64,000 nt of DNA, from the NCBI GenBank assembly GCA_963580455.1, contig OY756960.1, positions 25,603,238 through 25,667,237 on the forward strand, written 5' to 3'. Below the pieces are notes generated by a model. The model saw only the letters and a program-made list of their open reading frames with translations. It did not search any database and was not told the origin of the DNA. How positions within the stretch are numbered: the first letter of the stretch is position 1; each line of letters opens with the position of its first letter. Origin of the DNA: Euonymus europaeus. Taxonomy: Eukaryota > Streptophyta > Magnoliopsida > Celastrales > Celastraceae. Position numbers and translations under genes: made by a program. Positions 27,327 to 39,947 of the stretch are shown here, piece after piece.

Positions 27327-30250
27327 ATGAATGTTTTGAAGAGAAACAATCACTTGCTTATGCTTACACCACTGCTGTGTATTCTACTCTTCACAGGTTT
27401 GGCTTCATTATTATGATGTCTTTATTATGTATGAATGTTATGGTTCATATTTTATTCCCTGCTGAGATGCTTCTTCTCACTAGGGTTGTGACAGAAGAAA
27501 AAAGACGTAGAATAATTAATATTATTCTATATCTTAACTAAAACAATGGTGCACATGTGATCAAAATCATATATTATAGAGGTTTTACTACTCATATAAG
27601 GATATATTATAAAGAAGTTATATATATATGAATGGAACAATAAGGCACTAAACTTTAGGGTTTGGGCCATGATTTGGAGATCTAATAATAATGTTGGTGA
27701 ACTGAGGATTGGGAAAACTATTTTTGCAAATTTTCCAATATTATTATTATGCACCCTTGTGAATTCTCAATCTTAAAGGTTGATAAATTTGAGTTTGAGA
27801 GTTCATAAGATTATCGTTGGGTTTTGACCCAATTGAACCAGTAAACGTGGGGCGTGACCCATTAGGCTTATATTTTATGTCAAAAAATAACTTGCATGAT
27901 AACGTTCTCATTTAAAATAAAATAAAAAGAGTTGCTCTTATGAAAATTTTATATTCATTTGATTTGATTTACCTAATTTATTGACTTTACTTTTTATTTA
28001 TATGGTATATACGTACGGGAATTAAAGCCGAAGCATTACCATATGATTATAGGGCCAGTATCGAGGCAAGTACAGTAATTTTTTTTTGTTATATAATTAA
28101 ATAACATAAATTTCAATACAAATATATACGTGTATATATATCATTGCCTTTTTCATTTAATCATTTGCTATGTCTACGTACAAAAAATGAAATTGAATTT
28201 CAGTGTCTAGAGAAACCTCACAAACCTCAATACAATGGAGGGGTCATCAGAAACCCAGAGCTGAACCAAGGGTTGAAAGGATGGTCTGTATTTGGAGGTG
28301 CAAAACTAGAGCATAGAGAATTTGGAGGCAACAATTTTGTGGTCGCTCGTGGAAGAAACCAGCCATTTGATAGTGTCTCCCAAAAGCTTCACTTGCAAAA
28401 GAACAAGCTCTATACCTTCTCCGGTGAGGTTCCGGTTAGGGTTAAATTTTGTTAATGTCTCTTAATTTGTAATTTACGAGTTATTAACACTAGGCATGTT
28501 TCGCAGCTTGGATACAAGTGGATGATGGAAAGGTTCCAGTATCCGCCATATTCAAAACATCTAGTGGGACAAAATTTGCTGGTGCAGTTATTGCTGAGTC
28601 CAACTGCTGGTCCATGCTTAAAGGTGGTCTCACTCTGGATGCATCAGGCCCTGGTCAACTCTACTTTGAGGTAAATACTATATATATATACATACCCTTA
28701 ATTTATATACAAAGCTATATATATATATATATATACACACACATACATATGTTACAACTTACAATGTAATCTTTGTTTCAGAGCAAGAACACATCAGTTG
28801 AAATATGGGTTGATAGCATCTCACTTCAGCCATTCACCCAGCAAGAGTGGAGGTCTCACCAGCATCAAAGCACTGATAAGGTAAGAAACTTGTGGAGTTT
28901 TAGATTTAGATAAATAATGATTCATTCATATATATATATATATATAATCAATTTGATCAAGTGTGAACTGATTGATACATATTGTCAGGCACGCAAGGCA
29001 AAGTTGAGAATCAAAGCAGTTGATAGACAAGGAAATCCCTTGCCTAATGCCACAATCTCCATCCAACAAAAGTCGTCAAGTTTCCCGTTCGGTTGTGCCA
29101 TAAACAACAACATCCTGTACAACAGCGGCTACAAAAATTGGTTCCTGTCCAAGGGTTTTAAAGTCACAACGTTTGAGAATGAATTGAAATGGTACAGCAC
29201 AGAGAGATCTCAAGGCCAAGAAAACTATTACCAGGCCGATCAAATGGTTCAATTCGCCAAGGACCACAATATAGCAGTTAGAGGACACAACATTGTATGG
29301 GATGATCAAAAATATCAAATGGGATGGGTCAATTCACTCTCACCAAGTGATCTTCTACAGGCTACCCAGAAAAGAGTGAACTCTGTAGTCTCAAGATACA
29401 AAGGCCAGTTTATTGGATGGGATGTTGTGAATGAGAATCTGCATTTCAATTTTTTCGAAAGCAGACTTGGCGAAAAAGCTTCGGCGAATATCTTCAATCT
29501 GGCTCACAATATTGATGGAGCAACCACATTATTTATGAATGAATTCAACACCATTGAAGATAATCGAGATAGTCAATCCTCACCAGCTCGATATCTTCAG
29601 AAACTCAAGGAAATCCAACGCGTTGCCCAGAATATTAATATGGGAATTGGTTTGGAAGGACATTTTTCTACTCCAAACATTCCTTACATGAGATCTTCTA
29701 TCGATACACTCGCCGCCACTGGATTGCCAATTTGGCTCACAGAAATTGATGTTCAGAAATCTCCCAAACAGGTACTAATTCACGCATCATCTTTTACTTT
29801 CGATTACCAAAAGTATACTTTACTCAGTCAGTCAAATTATGTAATTTACTTTATGAATTTCAAGAGTTTGATTCAATTAATTATATATATGGACAGGCGA
29901 GTTACTTGAAGATGGTTCTAAGGGAGGGACATTCACACCCAAAAGTCAATGGGATTGTGATATGGGCAGCATGGAAACCAGAGGGATGTTACAGGATGTG
30001 TTTGACAGACAACAATTTCAATAACTTAGACACTGGTGCCGTAGTCGACAAGCTGTTGAAGAAGTGGGGTTATAAAGCCTTATCAGCCAAAACAGACTCC
30101 AATGGTGTCTTTGAGGCTTCAGTTTTTCATGGAGATTATCAAGTCAAACTCACTCATCCAACCACATTGAGTTCCTCTTCCTCTCAGACCATCAATGTTG
30201 CTTCAGCAGATGATTCATCAGTCCAAACAACATTGCTTCTCCAAGTTTGA
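27327..30250 (+). CDS. GH10 endo-1,4-beta-xylanase with N-terminal CBM22-like module
   Basis: Seven exons, 27327-27396, 28053-28069, 28204-28423, 28507-28670, 28782-28880, 28989-29771 and 29897-30250, join to 568 residues. Exon 1 encodes a signal peptide (HLLMLTPLLCILLF). Exons 3-5 encode a carbohydrate-binding module (NGGVIRNPELNQGLKGWSVFG..). Exon 6 holds the catalytic domain: HNIVWDD, the acid/base Glu in WDVVNENLHF (about residue 339) and the nucleophile Glu in WLTEIDV (about 442). Such enzymes are secreted to the cell wall and cut xylan backbones, or act as transxylosylases. The length fits plant family members of about 550-580 residues. Exon 2 is a predicted 17-nt microexon, placed only because its splice sites and phase fit; the equivalent exon in the next gene has 47 nt. 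The rest of the structure is secure. Confidence 0.92.
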
Positions 30251-32609
30251 TTACGACCAAAATCGAGCACTATTTTTTTTGTTAGGGTTGTCTAGGCTTC
30301 ATGTTATTGCTATACATAGCATAACATAGATCTGACATTATTGCTCATTTGTGCTTTGTGGAAACCTTATCATCAGTCAATAAATTAAGCAGTAGCTGCC
30401 TCCAAATTTTTGGGGTTTTACACCAGCTCCCCCTGCCATCTTGAAGAGGGGAGTAACCAAGACCCCGATCTAACAAAAGAGACATTGCTACTAAAGGAGA
30501 AGATTGAATATGTAAAAACAACCTTATTTGTATTGATTGTATTGTATCATCCATTTGAAATGGATCGTTGAGATTAAAGATTTTTGGTAATTCCAGCAAA
30601 TATGGATTGCAACCCCCTCTATCATGTTTTAAAGAGAGAGATAAAAGCAAAAACAAGCGTGAAAATAGTGTCAAGCCACACAAATCATGGTCAACCTGCA
30701 GCTGTGCACTCAATGGATTGTTGATTGTCACGCAGTATTTCTTGCTTAGTAATTGAATCTAAGGCAAACATGTGAGAAAATATTTAATAATCCTATGTCA
30801 CATGTTGATTTGGTGTATCATAACTAATAACATTGTGATAATTTATGAGTAGTAAATGTCTCAAGACTAAATAACTCATATTGTTTCATTTCATTATAAT
30901 ATTGTATTTTATTTTAAAATTTATATAAATGTAAAATGGAATAAGATTTTATAATAAAATGTTAAAATTAAAAATTACAATGAAATATAATATTTTATTG
31001 TAAATTTATAATAAAATACAACATTACAATGGAATTGACTATCATAGACTGTTTAAAACTGAACCATGTAACATTTTCATCAATTCATGGATCTGGTTGA
31101 GAGCAATTTAAAATTTGATTGATAAATTAACTACTTTTATTATCAACAACTCATGATTTGACAATAATTCATGAATTATCGTCATTCTATTACGCTTGAT
31201 ACACCGCATCAATGGTATTTAGTAGCATTGAATATTTTCTCCTGTTGATTTGACACTCAAAATATAGCACTTACGATGTAGGAAGATGGTCACAAGCCAC
31301 TCTAATTTACTTTTGTCGCCAAGAGGGAAAGAGAGTTTTGCTTTGTTCGAATTAAAAAAGCCCATTCTTCTTGTGATTGCCAATAAAAAACAGTGTAAAT
31401 GGAAATAACACTCAACAAAGTGCTCGCCCAACTCTTGTGTAGAAGATTAGGAATTGATTAGTAAACTTTAATTCGGTGCAACAAAAGCTTCACTTTTGAA
31501 ATTAGTGGAACGGCATAACAACCTAATTAAGACGTGGGACATTAACACTACTAAGATGTACTTTAAAGAACAAAACTCCAGTAGAAGCATATACACACAC
31601 ACACACAACCATACTAGATTTCGAATCACAAGTTGTGTGCATTGGATTTGGGTATTTATTGGAACCTAGACAAAGAGCTTCCGATAGTTCAACTATTTCG
31701 TCCGATATTTTGAATGTTCCACATAACCACTAACATGTATATTGCTATTGGTTTGGCATTAAGCGCTAGTTTGGTTCACAAATTTGGAGATGGGAAGGGA
31801 AAGCGGATGTAAGGAAAACAAAATTTCTGACATTCTCATTTTTTGCCAATGTTTGGATCACACCGTTACAGTACTTTCCCGGCATCATTGGTATCTCACA
31901 TATTTAAATTAAAATATAACACTTTAATTTGAATATTCAAATTAAAACACTAGAGAGAAAAAAAATTAAATAAAAAAATATATTTTTAAATTTTTTTTCT
32001 GTAATGACATATTTAAAATTTAAAAATCACTATCAGACATCTAATAAATACAATATGTTGTAGATAATATGGATAATGTATTTGTGTGCCAAAAATCACT
32101 TTATACATATATATTTAATTAATAATAAGTGAGGATCCTTCTTAAACAGGATTTTTAAAGATTTTTCTCTCAAAAAGAGAAATTTGGGATAAAGTTTTTC
32201 TGAATTTCTAGATTTCATAAATTTCACCATCCAAACATAGGAGATTCATTGACAAAAGAAAAACTCTTATTTCTGAAAGGCTGGATTCCTCGAACCAATC
32301 GACATCTAAAGTCAATCCATTAATTTCTATGATAATTGGTAATCCTATACAGAACCCAGAAAAACAAGAAAAGAAGAAGTGTCAGTACCAAAACCACTAC
32401 AATCCGTAAAAAAGTTCTGTAATTTTGCTAGATTTCTATGTTTGGGCAATACAGCTGTTTCGAGTCCCAAACACTGTATATAAACACGGGTCTTGTTTCA
32501 ATGTGACATGTTCTTTGTTTTCTACTGATACCCTCTCTCTGTCTGCACTTATGCTTTTTTAGCCTCTATTTCTTAGAAAAGCTTGTTTGTTTACTAAGGA
32601 AAAAAAAAG
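30251..32609. other. Intergenic spacer between two xylanase genes
   Basis: About 2.3 kb of AT-rich DNA with a CA microsatellite near 31591-31606 and a MITE-like element at about 31764-32302, described separately. A TATATAAA at 32476-32483 is a plausible TATA box for the downstream xylanase. No coding sequence is supported. Confidence 0.55.
31764..32302. mobile_element. Possible MITE between xylanase genes
   Basis: The left side reads GCTAGTTTGGTTCAC followed by purine-rich GATGGGAAGGGAAAG; the right side ends in GAACCAATCGAC preceded by pyrimidine-rich sequence, giving an inverted (G/A)(T/A)TTGGTTC pair. The interior is AT-rich and non-coding. The ends are short and imperfect, so this is tentative. 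Confidence 0.4.
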
Positions 32610-34984
32610 ATGCTCCCAGAAACTCTCGTCTTGGTACTCTCACTCATGTCAATGTACTCAGGTAATCAATCACTCTTCCTCTCATTTTGTTATGCGTGTT
32701 GTGTTTGTACATGTAAATCATATATATCAACTACCGATGCAGGGCAAGCAAGCCATGCTTCGACTTACGATTATTCTGCAACAACAGAGGTAAAGAAACT
32801 CCTCTACATTTGAATTTTTAGCAACTAAGATAAATGTTTTAACTATCTTTGTGAAGCAGTGTGTGGAACGACCTGGAAGGACTCATTATGGAGGAGGAAT
32901 CATAGTTAATCCAGAATTCAATAATGGGATAGAGGGGTGGACGACATTCGGACAAGGAGCCATCAAAGTAGGTATGTCAGAGGAGGGAAACAGGTTTGTT
33001 GTCGCTCATGGTAGAACACGGTCAGTAGACAGTATTTCTCAGAAGGTGGTTCTTGAAGAAGGAATGCTCTATAGCTTTTCTGGTATAACTGAATAACTGA
33101 TACAGAAATTTGTTTGTGAGTAAAAGCACTTTTCTTTTGTTCTTAACAAGTCCAACGACATTGGAAATTTATTTTTCAGCTTGGGTTAAATTACCGGACG
33201 GAAGTGACATAATTGCGGTTGTGTTCAGAACCAGTCATGGTGACTTGATCCATGGTGGAAAAGCAGCAGCTAAGCAAGGATGCTGGTCTTTGCTCAAGGG
33301 TGGCTTGGTTGCCAATTTTTCAGGCACTGTTGAGATTCTTATTCAGGTAAAAATGTGCGATAAAGACTCCAACCAACTGATTAGTCATTCCTCGAAATCT
33401 AAAAACTGTGAGAGTCTTAGCATACGAGAGTTGTTTGCCTGCAAGTAATGGTCGGTTCTGTCTTTTTTTACTCGTTTGAGAAAATGATATTATTGCACTT
33501 GCCCATTTTAGAGCAAGAACACAACAGGTGACATATGGATTGACAATGTCTCGTTGCAACCATTCACCAAGCAGCAATGGAGATCCCACCAAGCCAAAAG
33601 CATTGACAAGGTATATAGTTCCAAGCAATATGATGCTGCATAAAATGACCTATAGTCTATAGATTGCCTTAACAGACAGCTATCATCGCCTTGCTGAGTT
33701 CTCATAAATCAAATTATGTTCACTATACAAATTGGTAAATTTGGGGCGTCACAGGTACGCAGAGCCAAGTTTAGGGTCAAGGTAACCACCTATGACAACA
33801 AAACAGCAGTGGAAGGTGCTGTAATATCCATCAATCATGTCGAGTCTGGTTTTCCATTCGGATGTGGCATGAACTACCACATCCTGCAAAGCACAGCTTA
33901 CCAGGACTGGTTTGCCTTAAGATTCAAGTTTGCCACTTTCACCAATGAAATGAAATGGTACACCAACGAGAAAGTACAAGGCCATGAGAACTATACCCTC
34001 GCGGACGCCATGTTAAGCTTCGCCAAACTGAACGGTGTTTCTGTCAGAGGTCACAACATATTCTGGGATGATCCGAAGCAACAACCTGGTTGGGTTAAAG
34101 ACCTTTCTCCAGAGGAATTAAGAATAGCAGCAGAGAAAAGAATACTTTCAGTTGTTAAAAGGTACTCCGGACAACTGATTGCTTGGGATGTAATGAATGA
34201 GAATCTGCATTTCCACTTTTTCGAGGATAAGCTAGGCAAAAATGCCTCTGCGTTCTACTGCTCCACAGCTCATCACCTTGATCCAAACACGACCATGTTC
34301 ATCAATGAATACAATACAATTGAGCACAGTAAAGATGAGACAGCAAATGCACTCAATTACATGAACAAGATTGAGGAGATTTTGGCATTCCCTGGGAACA
34401 AAGACTTGCCATTAGGAATTGGATTGCAAGGCCATTTCAGCGCTGGGCAACCAAACCTCGCTTACATGAGATCTGCCTTGGACATTCTGGGATCAACAGG
34501 ATATCCTATTTGGCTCACAGAAGTGGATATTAAAAAAAGCCCAAATCAGGTAATCTTAAAAGCAATAATCTAGTCCTACACTATTTACTGATTCATTACT
34601 AAGTTGCTTGATTGAAAAATATGATACCTTAATTTTCAGGCGAAGTACTTGGAAGACATACTGTGGGAAGGTTACTCACATCCTGCTGTTCAGGGGATTA
34701 TCATTTTTGCTGGCCCTGAATACGCTGGTTTCAACGTGACCACTCTTGCAGACAAAGATTTCAAGAATACTGAAGCCGGGGATGTTGTGGATAAGCTGAT
34801 TCGGGAGTGGAAAACTGAGAATCTACAATTTAAAGCAGACAATACAGGATCCTCTGAGATTTCACTGTTCCATGGAGACTACAATGTCACTGCTATACAC
34901 CCGGTGACCGACTCCTCCACTTCACATAAAATTAAGGTGACACAAGACATCTCTGGAAAAACTGTTCATATTCATATTGATTGA
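32610..34984 (+). CDS. GH10 endo-1,4-beta-xylanase with N-terminal CBM22-like module (third cluster member)
   Basis: Seven exons, 32610-32661, 32743-32789, 32860-33082, 33180-33346, 33512-33610, 33755-34549 and 34640-34984, join in phase to 575 residues. The start MLPETLVLVLSLMSMYSG is a signal peptide; then YDYSATTE and the binding module with NPEFNNGIEGWTTFG. The catalytic domain in exon 6 has HNIFWDDP, acid/base Glu in WDVMNENLHF (about 345) and nucleophile Glu in WLTEVDIK (about 452). It shares intron positions with the gene at 27327 but is clearly more diverged from it than the pseudogene is, so this is the older split in the cluster. Its likely role is secreted xylan hydrolysis or remodelling of the cell wall. 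Confidence 0.95.
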
Positions 34985-35799
34985 TTCTTGTATCATGCTC
35001 TTGTTAACTATGTATACAAATATATCTGGGGGGAAAATGTAATATGTTACCAGAAATGGTAATCTATACTATACTTATGATCTGTATTTTAAAATCTGTA
35101 CTTATGATCCTGCAAGGTAGATTACTTTGCACTGTTGCAGAGCAAGCCTTTCTGTTTTAGGCCATTAACATACATGTGGCCCAGAATTTGTCTATTTTTA
35201 TATGCTTATTATGTATTTATTTCCAATAATTTGGATATTCAGATACAAAGACAGCAGATCACCCAAAGAGTGCCTAAAAAAAAAACACATTGTGAAGTAA
35301 TATTGTCCAAAACAAAAAGAAAAAAAGAAAAGAAAAGGAGTTTAAGGCCTTAAGCTAGAATCTCCTAATGGCTTCAAAGCAAGACTGAGCAGCCCTGATC
35401 ACAACCACTGTAAAGCAGAAAGCAACGTCAAAAACGGCCTCGAATCGCACTTCTTGCAGAGCCCAGAGAGTTGAAACGCATTGCCATACCCCATGAAGCA
35501 GCACACACAAGATTGCCATAGAATGCTTTTCTCTTCGACTGTATGCATTCATATGTACATATATATGTCAATTTACCAGAACATGTATAAAGAAAATCAA
35601 AGGAGAGCTCAAATTAAAGAGAAGAGCTTCCTGTTACTGATCTTGAAATAATGAAAATAGATGCCGAGTGAGTGTGGTTTCTACAAAGTTTTGGAATTTT
35701 GTTCTTCTATGCTGCTTCGCGGATGCTTCGTTCATGATGAAAACCTTCACAAGTACCCAACAACTCAATAACTAACGCGTATATAGATATATAGGAAAA
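34985..35799. other. Region downstream of the xylanase cluster
   Basis: It starts with the 3' flank of the xylanase. At 35355-35552 (-) there is a 65-codon ORF, hydrophobic with several Cys and Trp, that I do not recognise and do not call as a gene. The stretch ends at a Helitron-like terminus. Confidence 0.4.
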
Positions 35800-35830
35800 C
35801 TAGGTAGGAACCCGGGCGTTGCCCCGGGTT
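35800..35830 (-). mobile_element. Helitron-like 3' terminus (hairpin followed by CTAG)
   Basis: A perfect palindrome AACCCGGG / CCCGGGTT (35809-35816 and 35823-35830) encloses a 6-base loop. Read on the minus strand, the hairpin is followed after five bases by CTAG and then T, matching the Helitron rule of a short GC-rich hairpin shortly before a CTRR end inserted at a T. The element would extend to the right on the plus strand, over the gene fragments at 37.8-40 kb. Its 5' TC end was not located. Confidence 0.6.
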
Positions 35831-37763
35831 GTTATATCAGTTGAAGGTTGGAGTAATATAGTAAAAATGATCATGTTTTGATATTTTACGGTGTTTTATT
35901 TTGTAAAGCAAGGCATCTTAAAGTATTGAATAGTGAAATTGTATATATGTGCCTTTCTCTTATTTACCAAATACTTGGTGTTTAGGTTTTAAATCCGAGA
36001 AGTAGTGCTGTTTCGATAGGAAATTGTATATATGCGTCTTTTTCTTATGGTTGTAATTATGGATCGTACAATTTTCACGAGGTAATGTAAATGTTGTGAG
36101 GACAAAGTTGTATTTTTGTATTTTGTAAATAGTTAACGTGGATTAGGGTTGTTGTATACTTAATGTTAGTTGTTTTGTAATAAATATTTTTTGAAGTTGA
36201 GGTTGACAAAAAGAGTTAGCTACTATTATTTACATTTGAGCATTGACAAATATGTTAGTTTTACATAGGCCAAATAGTTTTCATATAGCTGACAGATTTT
36301 GTATTAGAGAACTCGTATTTTTTTAGAGGTGGTAAGCTGATGAAGCTATGTATTGTTAGTTTTTTCGAGTATAATAGGTTTGATTTTTACAAGTGCGTAC
36401 TGATTACCACAATAGATGTACAGATAGGAGAATCCAAAAATTTTAAAGAGTTTACAGTGAGAGAGCCATAATTTTCAAGTAAAGTAGTTAAGGCTATCAC
36501 AATAGAAATGTGTTTTATTCAACCTATTAGTCCGTTGTATTGAAAATTAACTTCTTTTACCATATCAGGTACCCTTGCTGTCACTGTAGAGGAAAAAATT
36601 ATTATAACTGGCAGAGTGATCAAAAATAATTATTCCATTTTATAGCATCATATAATAATAGCTCCACAAATAATTAAAACGAACAAATCATAACGCATTT
36701 CTTTACATGTCCTATTATATTGCAAAAAAAAAAACCCATAAACTATTACTCCAATAAATATAAATCAAGAAAATCAAAAAGAGGATGTCACAAGTTGGAA
36801 GTTGAAAAAAAAAAAGGAAAAAAGCCTACTCACAATAATTTCACCAGACTATATATATAGCAATTAGTGTTGCATTGTGCTTAAGGCATGGGAATGGAGT
36901 TCCTTCCAGCGGGTAGACTCCAAGATGTGGACAAGCTGGGGAACACCTTGCCTTATCTCAGTAGAGGCTTGCATTTTAAACAATGATAATAATAATAAAG
37001 TAGAAAATTACATATACATATTACTACTTATGAAGCACTATCCTCAACTGAGAACACAAAGAAGTGAAACAAACCTGAAGGAACGACTCTAAGAGGCATC
37101 TTAATTGCAGAACTCCAGTACTCTCTCTCCAGCAGTCCATTTACCACAAATATCCATAATGGAACATTGTCCCACAATTTATATATGTCGATTTAAAAAA
37201 AGGGCTATGAAACGGTTTGCGTCTACGAACAACGGATTCACGATAACAAAGGCAATGACATCAAACTTTCTAAGCACTATTTTCAGCAAAATGAAGTGTA
37301 AGCTACAGGAATTTATAAGTATTCTCCTCAACAGCTAGGAATTTGAAGCTTGATTTCCAATGAAGGACGTTTAATGGAAGAAGAATAAAAGCACGTCATG
37401 TAAACCGACGAAATTGGGTTAAACAACAGAATAAAAACTGTGTTAGAGCTATTAGGTTTCAATGCTGCCTCCATAAGAAATGAAGCCAAGATATAACCAA
37501 TGACATTCATAAATCAACATATCAGTTGTATAAGCAGCATAAGAACTGCAAGAAAACCCAAATCATACCGCAAACCCATGCCATTTCCAAGAAAGCCTTT
37601 TCCCAGACCCAGAAGAAGTCTTGCCTCAATAATGACGATGCATATATGGTTGAAAACCCCCATCATAATATGCAAGTAGCAGACAAATCAGGCCAATCAA
37701 CAAAATAAGTAAGAAACTCGAGTGTAATTCTTACTGACAGAAGGGAAAACGAAAACCACTTAC
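35831..37763. other. Non-coding region, possibly inside a Helitron
   Basis: About 1.9 kb of AT-rich sequence with no supported gene. At 36885-36972 the minus strand has a short open stretch reading IRQGVPQLVHILESTRWKE after a possible acceptor, which looks coding-like but is not recognised. Confidence 0.35.
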
Positions 37764-38299
37764 CCATCATATTAAAGATAGCCTTCTGGTTGCGTCTCCT
37801 TAGTTTGTCGAGCTTCTTTTGGACATTCCTCCGCAGTAGGTAGTTACATTTCTTTGGAGCAATGTTGAGGTTGGATCCTAGAAGATTTACTCAGAGTTCA
37901 GACATCGCAAAAAGCAAAAAACACAGTATAGCGAAACAAATTAAAGAAAATCAACCCAAAAAGGGAAAAACAATGAGATGGAATGAGGAATCTCTTTGTT
38001 ATTAGGAGGAGCAGGAGCAACAGGGCCCTCAAACTTTGGAAGGACAGGGGCAGTTAGCTTACCTTGCTAAAGTGGCGTAAAAAACATTGCAAAACCAAGA
38101 AATCACGCAATTAGAAAAATGACACGAAACTTAAAAACTATATAAATGAAAAAAGAATATGGAAATGAAAAAAACTAAAGCAAATAATTGACAAATGATT
38201 ACCAGAATTTGTGCCTAATTCAACAAGCTCACACATCAACAGTTGTTGATTCCCTCCTTCAACAATCAACTTCCCGTACAGATAATTGTCCTTCGCGAA
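37764..38299 (-). pseudogene. Exons of an unrecognised gene, probably a captured or decayed fragment
   Basis: Three minus-strand stretches look like exons. The first is 38299-38203, reading FAKDNYLYGKLIVEGGNQ.. through LMCELVELGTNS. The second starts at 38062, reading KLTAPVLPKFEGPVAPAPP and ending near 37970. The third is 37877-37764, reading NLNIAPKKCNYLLRR then KLDKLRRRNQKAIFNMM. The first two join in phase 1, and exon 3 has good acceptor and donor sites. Exon 2 has no acceptable donor before the frame drifts, which suggests decay. I do not recognise the family. It lies between the Helitron-like end and the PPDK fragment and has the same orientation as the latter. Confidence 0.4.
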
Positions 38300-39585
38300 C
38301 TAACAAATCAGGAGAAAAGAACACCTCAAACACGCATGACAGTGAAAAATAAGGAGAAACGGTAGTCGAGGATAACATTAAATCAATAAAAGATCAACAA
38401 ACAAACATATCGTACCTTCCGCTATGAGAAACACCAGAAAACGCACAGGAGCAATGGTTTCTCAAGAGTCAAGAGCTAATGAAACAACAGCTCGTGAACT
38501 AAGATTGCTGCTGTCGTTTGGTGAGAGAGGAGGTGAACTAAGATGCAAGCCTTCGATGCAAAACTATGATTCTTTTCATCTGACCTCACCTACATTTTAT
38601 GCTAGGCAATTGCTCCACTACCAGACATTATTGATAATAAGGCATGGAGTATTCTTTGGTGGCAAGATTTAGACAACAGGGCAAAAGTATGATACACAAG
38701 CGCATGAAAAACTTCCAGTATATAGAAGCAATGACTTTCGAAACACTGCCAGTTCCTTCAGTTTATCCTGCATCAAAATAGACAAAATAAGTCATTTAGA
38801 ACATGATTCAGATTTTGAACTTAGCAGCTTCACATGAGTAGTAAATAATAGAAGTTCAAATCGAAATGTGATCACAAGATGTTATTGGCATATAATTTGA
38901 AAACAAAAGATAGCAAAAACACATATACAATTAAATAACTGAGACAATTGAACCTAAGCAGAATTTGAAGGAGATCAGAGAAGAGTAATGGAAGTAAAGC
39001 TCCATAGCTCGCAAGTTCTGAAACTCAATGGAGAACCCAAAGAACGAAGTAACGCTCAGTAAATAGGGTCTACCACAGCTGAATTAGTACAATAGGGTCT
39101 GTCAAAAATGCACTGATCAAACAAAGAATATATGAGCAAAATGAAACAGCATCGAACCAAGAATACAAAATGGCTATCATATGAACTGGCAAGTGGTAAC
39201 AAACATATATATGCACAACAAAACCTAACAAAACATAACATAAAATAAAAAAAACACAGGAGAACTAAACGAATATAGATCAATAGAGAAAGTAGCCCAA
39301 AAACCCACAAAAGTAACAATTGCAACTAACCTTAGCCCCAGGGATATCATATTCTGGAAGCACATGAAAGATATCATATTAGAGTAAATATAAATCAGCA
39401 TTATAAGGATCGCAAGAACCCATAATAGGTTAGCTCGAAACGGGCAATATCTACAAGACTGAGGGAGGTGCGGCCTTTTACAAATTGTCCAATAAATTAC
39501 TGGGTATTAGTTATATACCATTTCTACTTCTTCATCAGTTAAATAAGGATAAAGATAATAAAACATGTTAAGACATTACGCATAC
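38300..39585. other. Non-coding stretch between two gene fragments
   Basis: AT-rich sequence in which no further exon of either neighbouring fragment could be recognised. A plus-strand ORF of 82 codons at 38424-38672 has no family resemblance and is not called. Confidence 0.35.
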
Positions 39586-39947
39586 CTAAAGCTTTTCTCA
39601 AGGAAATTAGCAGCTTGATGAAACGCATCTCTCCGCGTGTGCTCCCCATACCCAATGGAAGCTCAGCTGCAATCTTGATAAGTTGGCCAACACCTCTATA
39701 ATCAAGCACCTGCAACAAAAGCATTTGAGCTACTATGATCAAGCAATGAGTTCTAATCAATCAGTATAGATGAAAAAATTAGATGTTGTTCTTAAAAAAG
39801 ACTACCAACCTCAAATGGATCACTTTGCAGGATGCCTTTAAAAAGGTATATAGGGAGAAACTTGCTATCATCATCTCTACTGTAACCAAATGTCATTTGT
39901 GTGAGATCGTTTGTTCTAAAGGAAAAGAACTCAGACTCCTTGGCAAT
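39586..39947 (-). pseudogene. Fragment of pyruvate, phosphate dikinase (PPDK)
   Basis: Two adjacent exons on the minus strand. Exon 39947-39810 encodes [20 protein letters not shown] followed by GYSRDD, FLPIYL and GILQSDPFE, which is the PEP-binding C-terminal part of PPDK that contains the TNDLTQM signature. Exon 39709-39586 begins VLDYRGVGQLIKIAAE, as in PPDK, but then departs: the nucleotide sequence that should give the CGEHGGEP motif is altered by a small deletion and frame change. The catalytic Cys region is therefore lost. No nucleotide-binding or His domain is present nearby. It is a gene fragment with its intron retained, so it came by DNA-level capture or duplication, not from mRNA. 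Confidence 0.8.

Noticed and set aside
35355..35552. Minus-strand 65-codon ORF
   Set aside because: No recognised family, no splice context and no promoter signal; chance ORF is as likely.
39586..39947. A functional PPDK gene
   Set aside because: Only two exons are present and the second loses the CGEHGGEP region, so it is a fragment.
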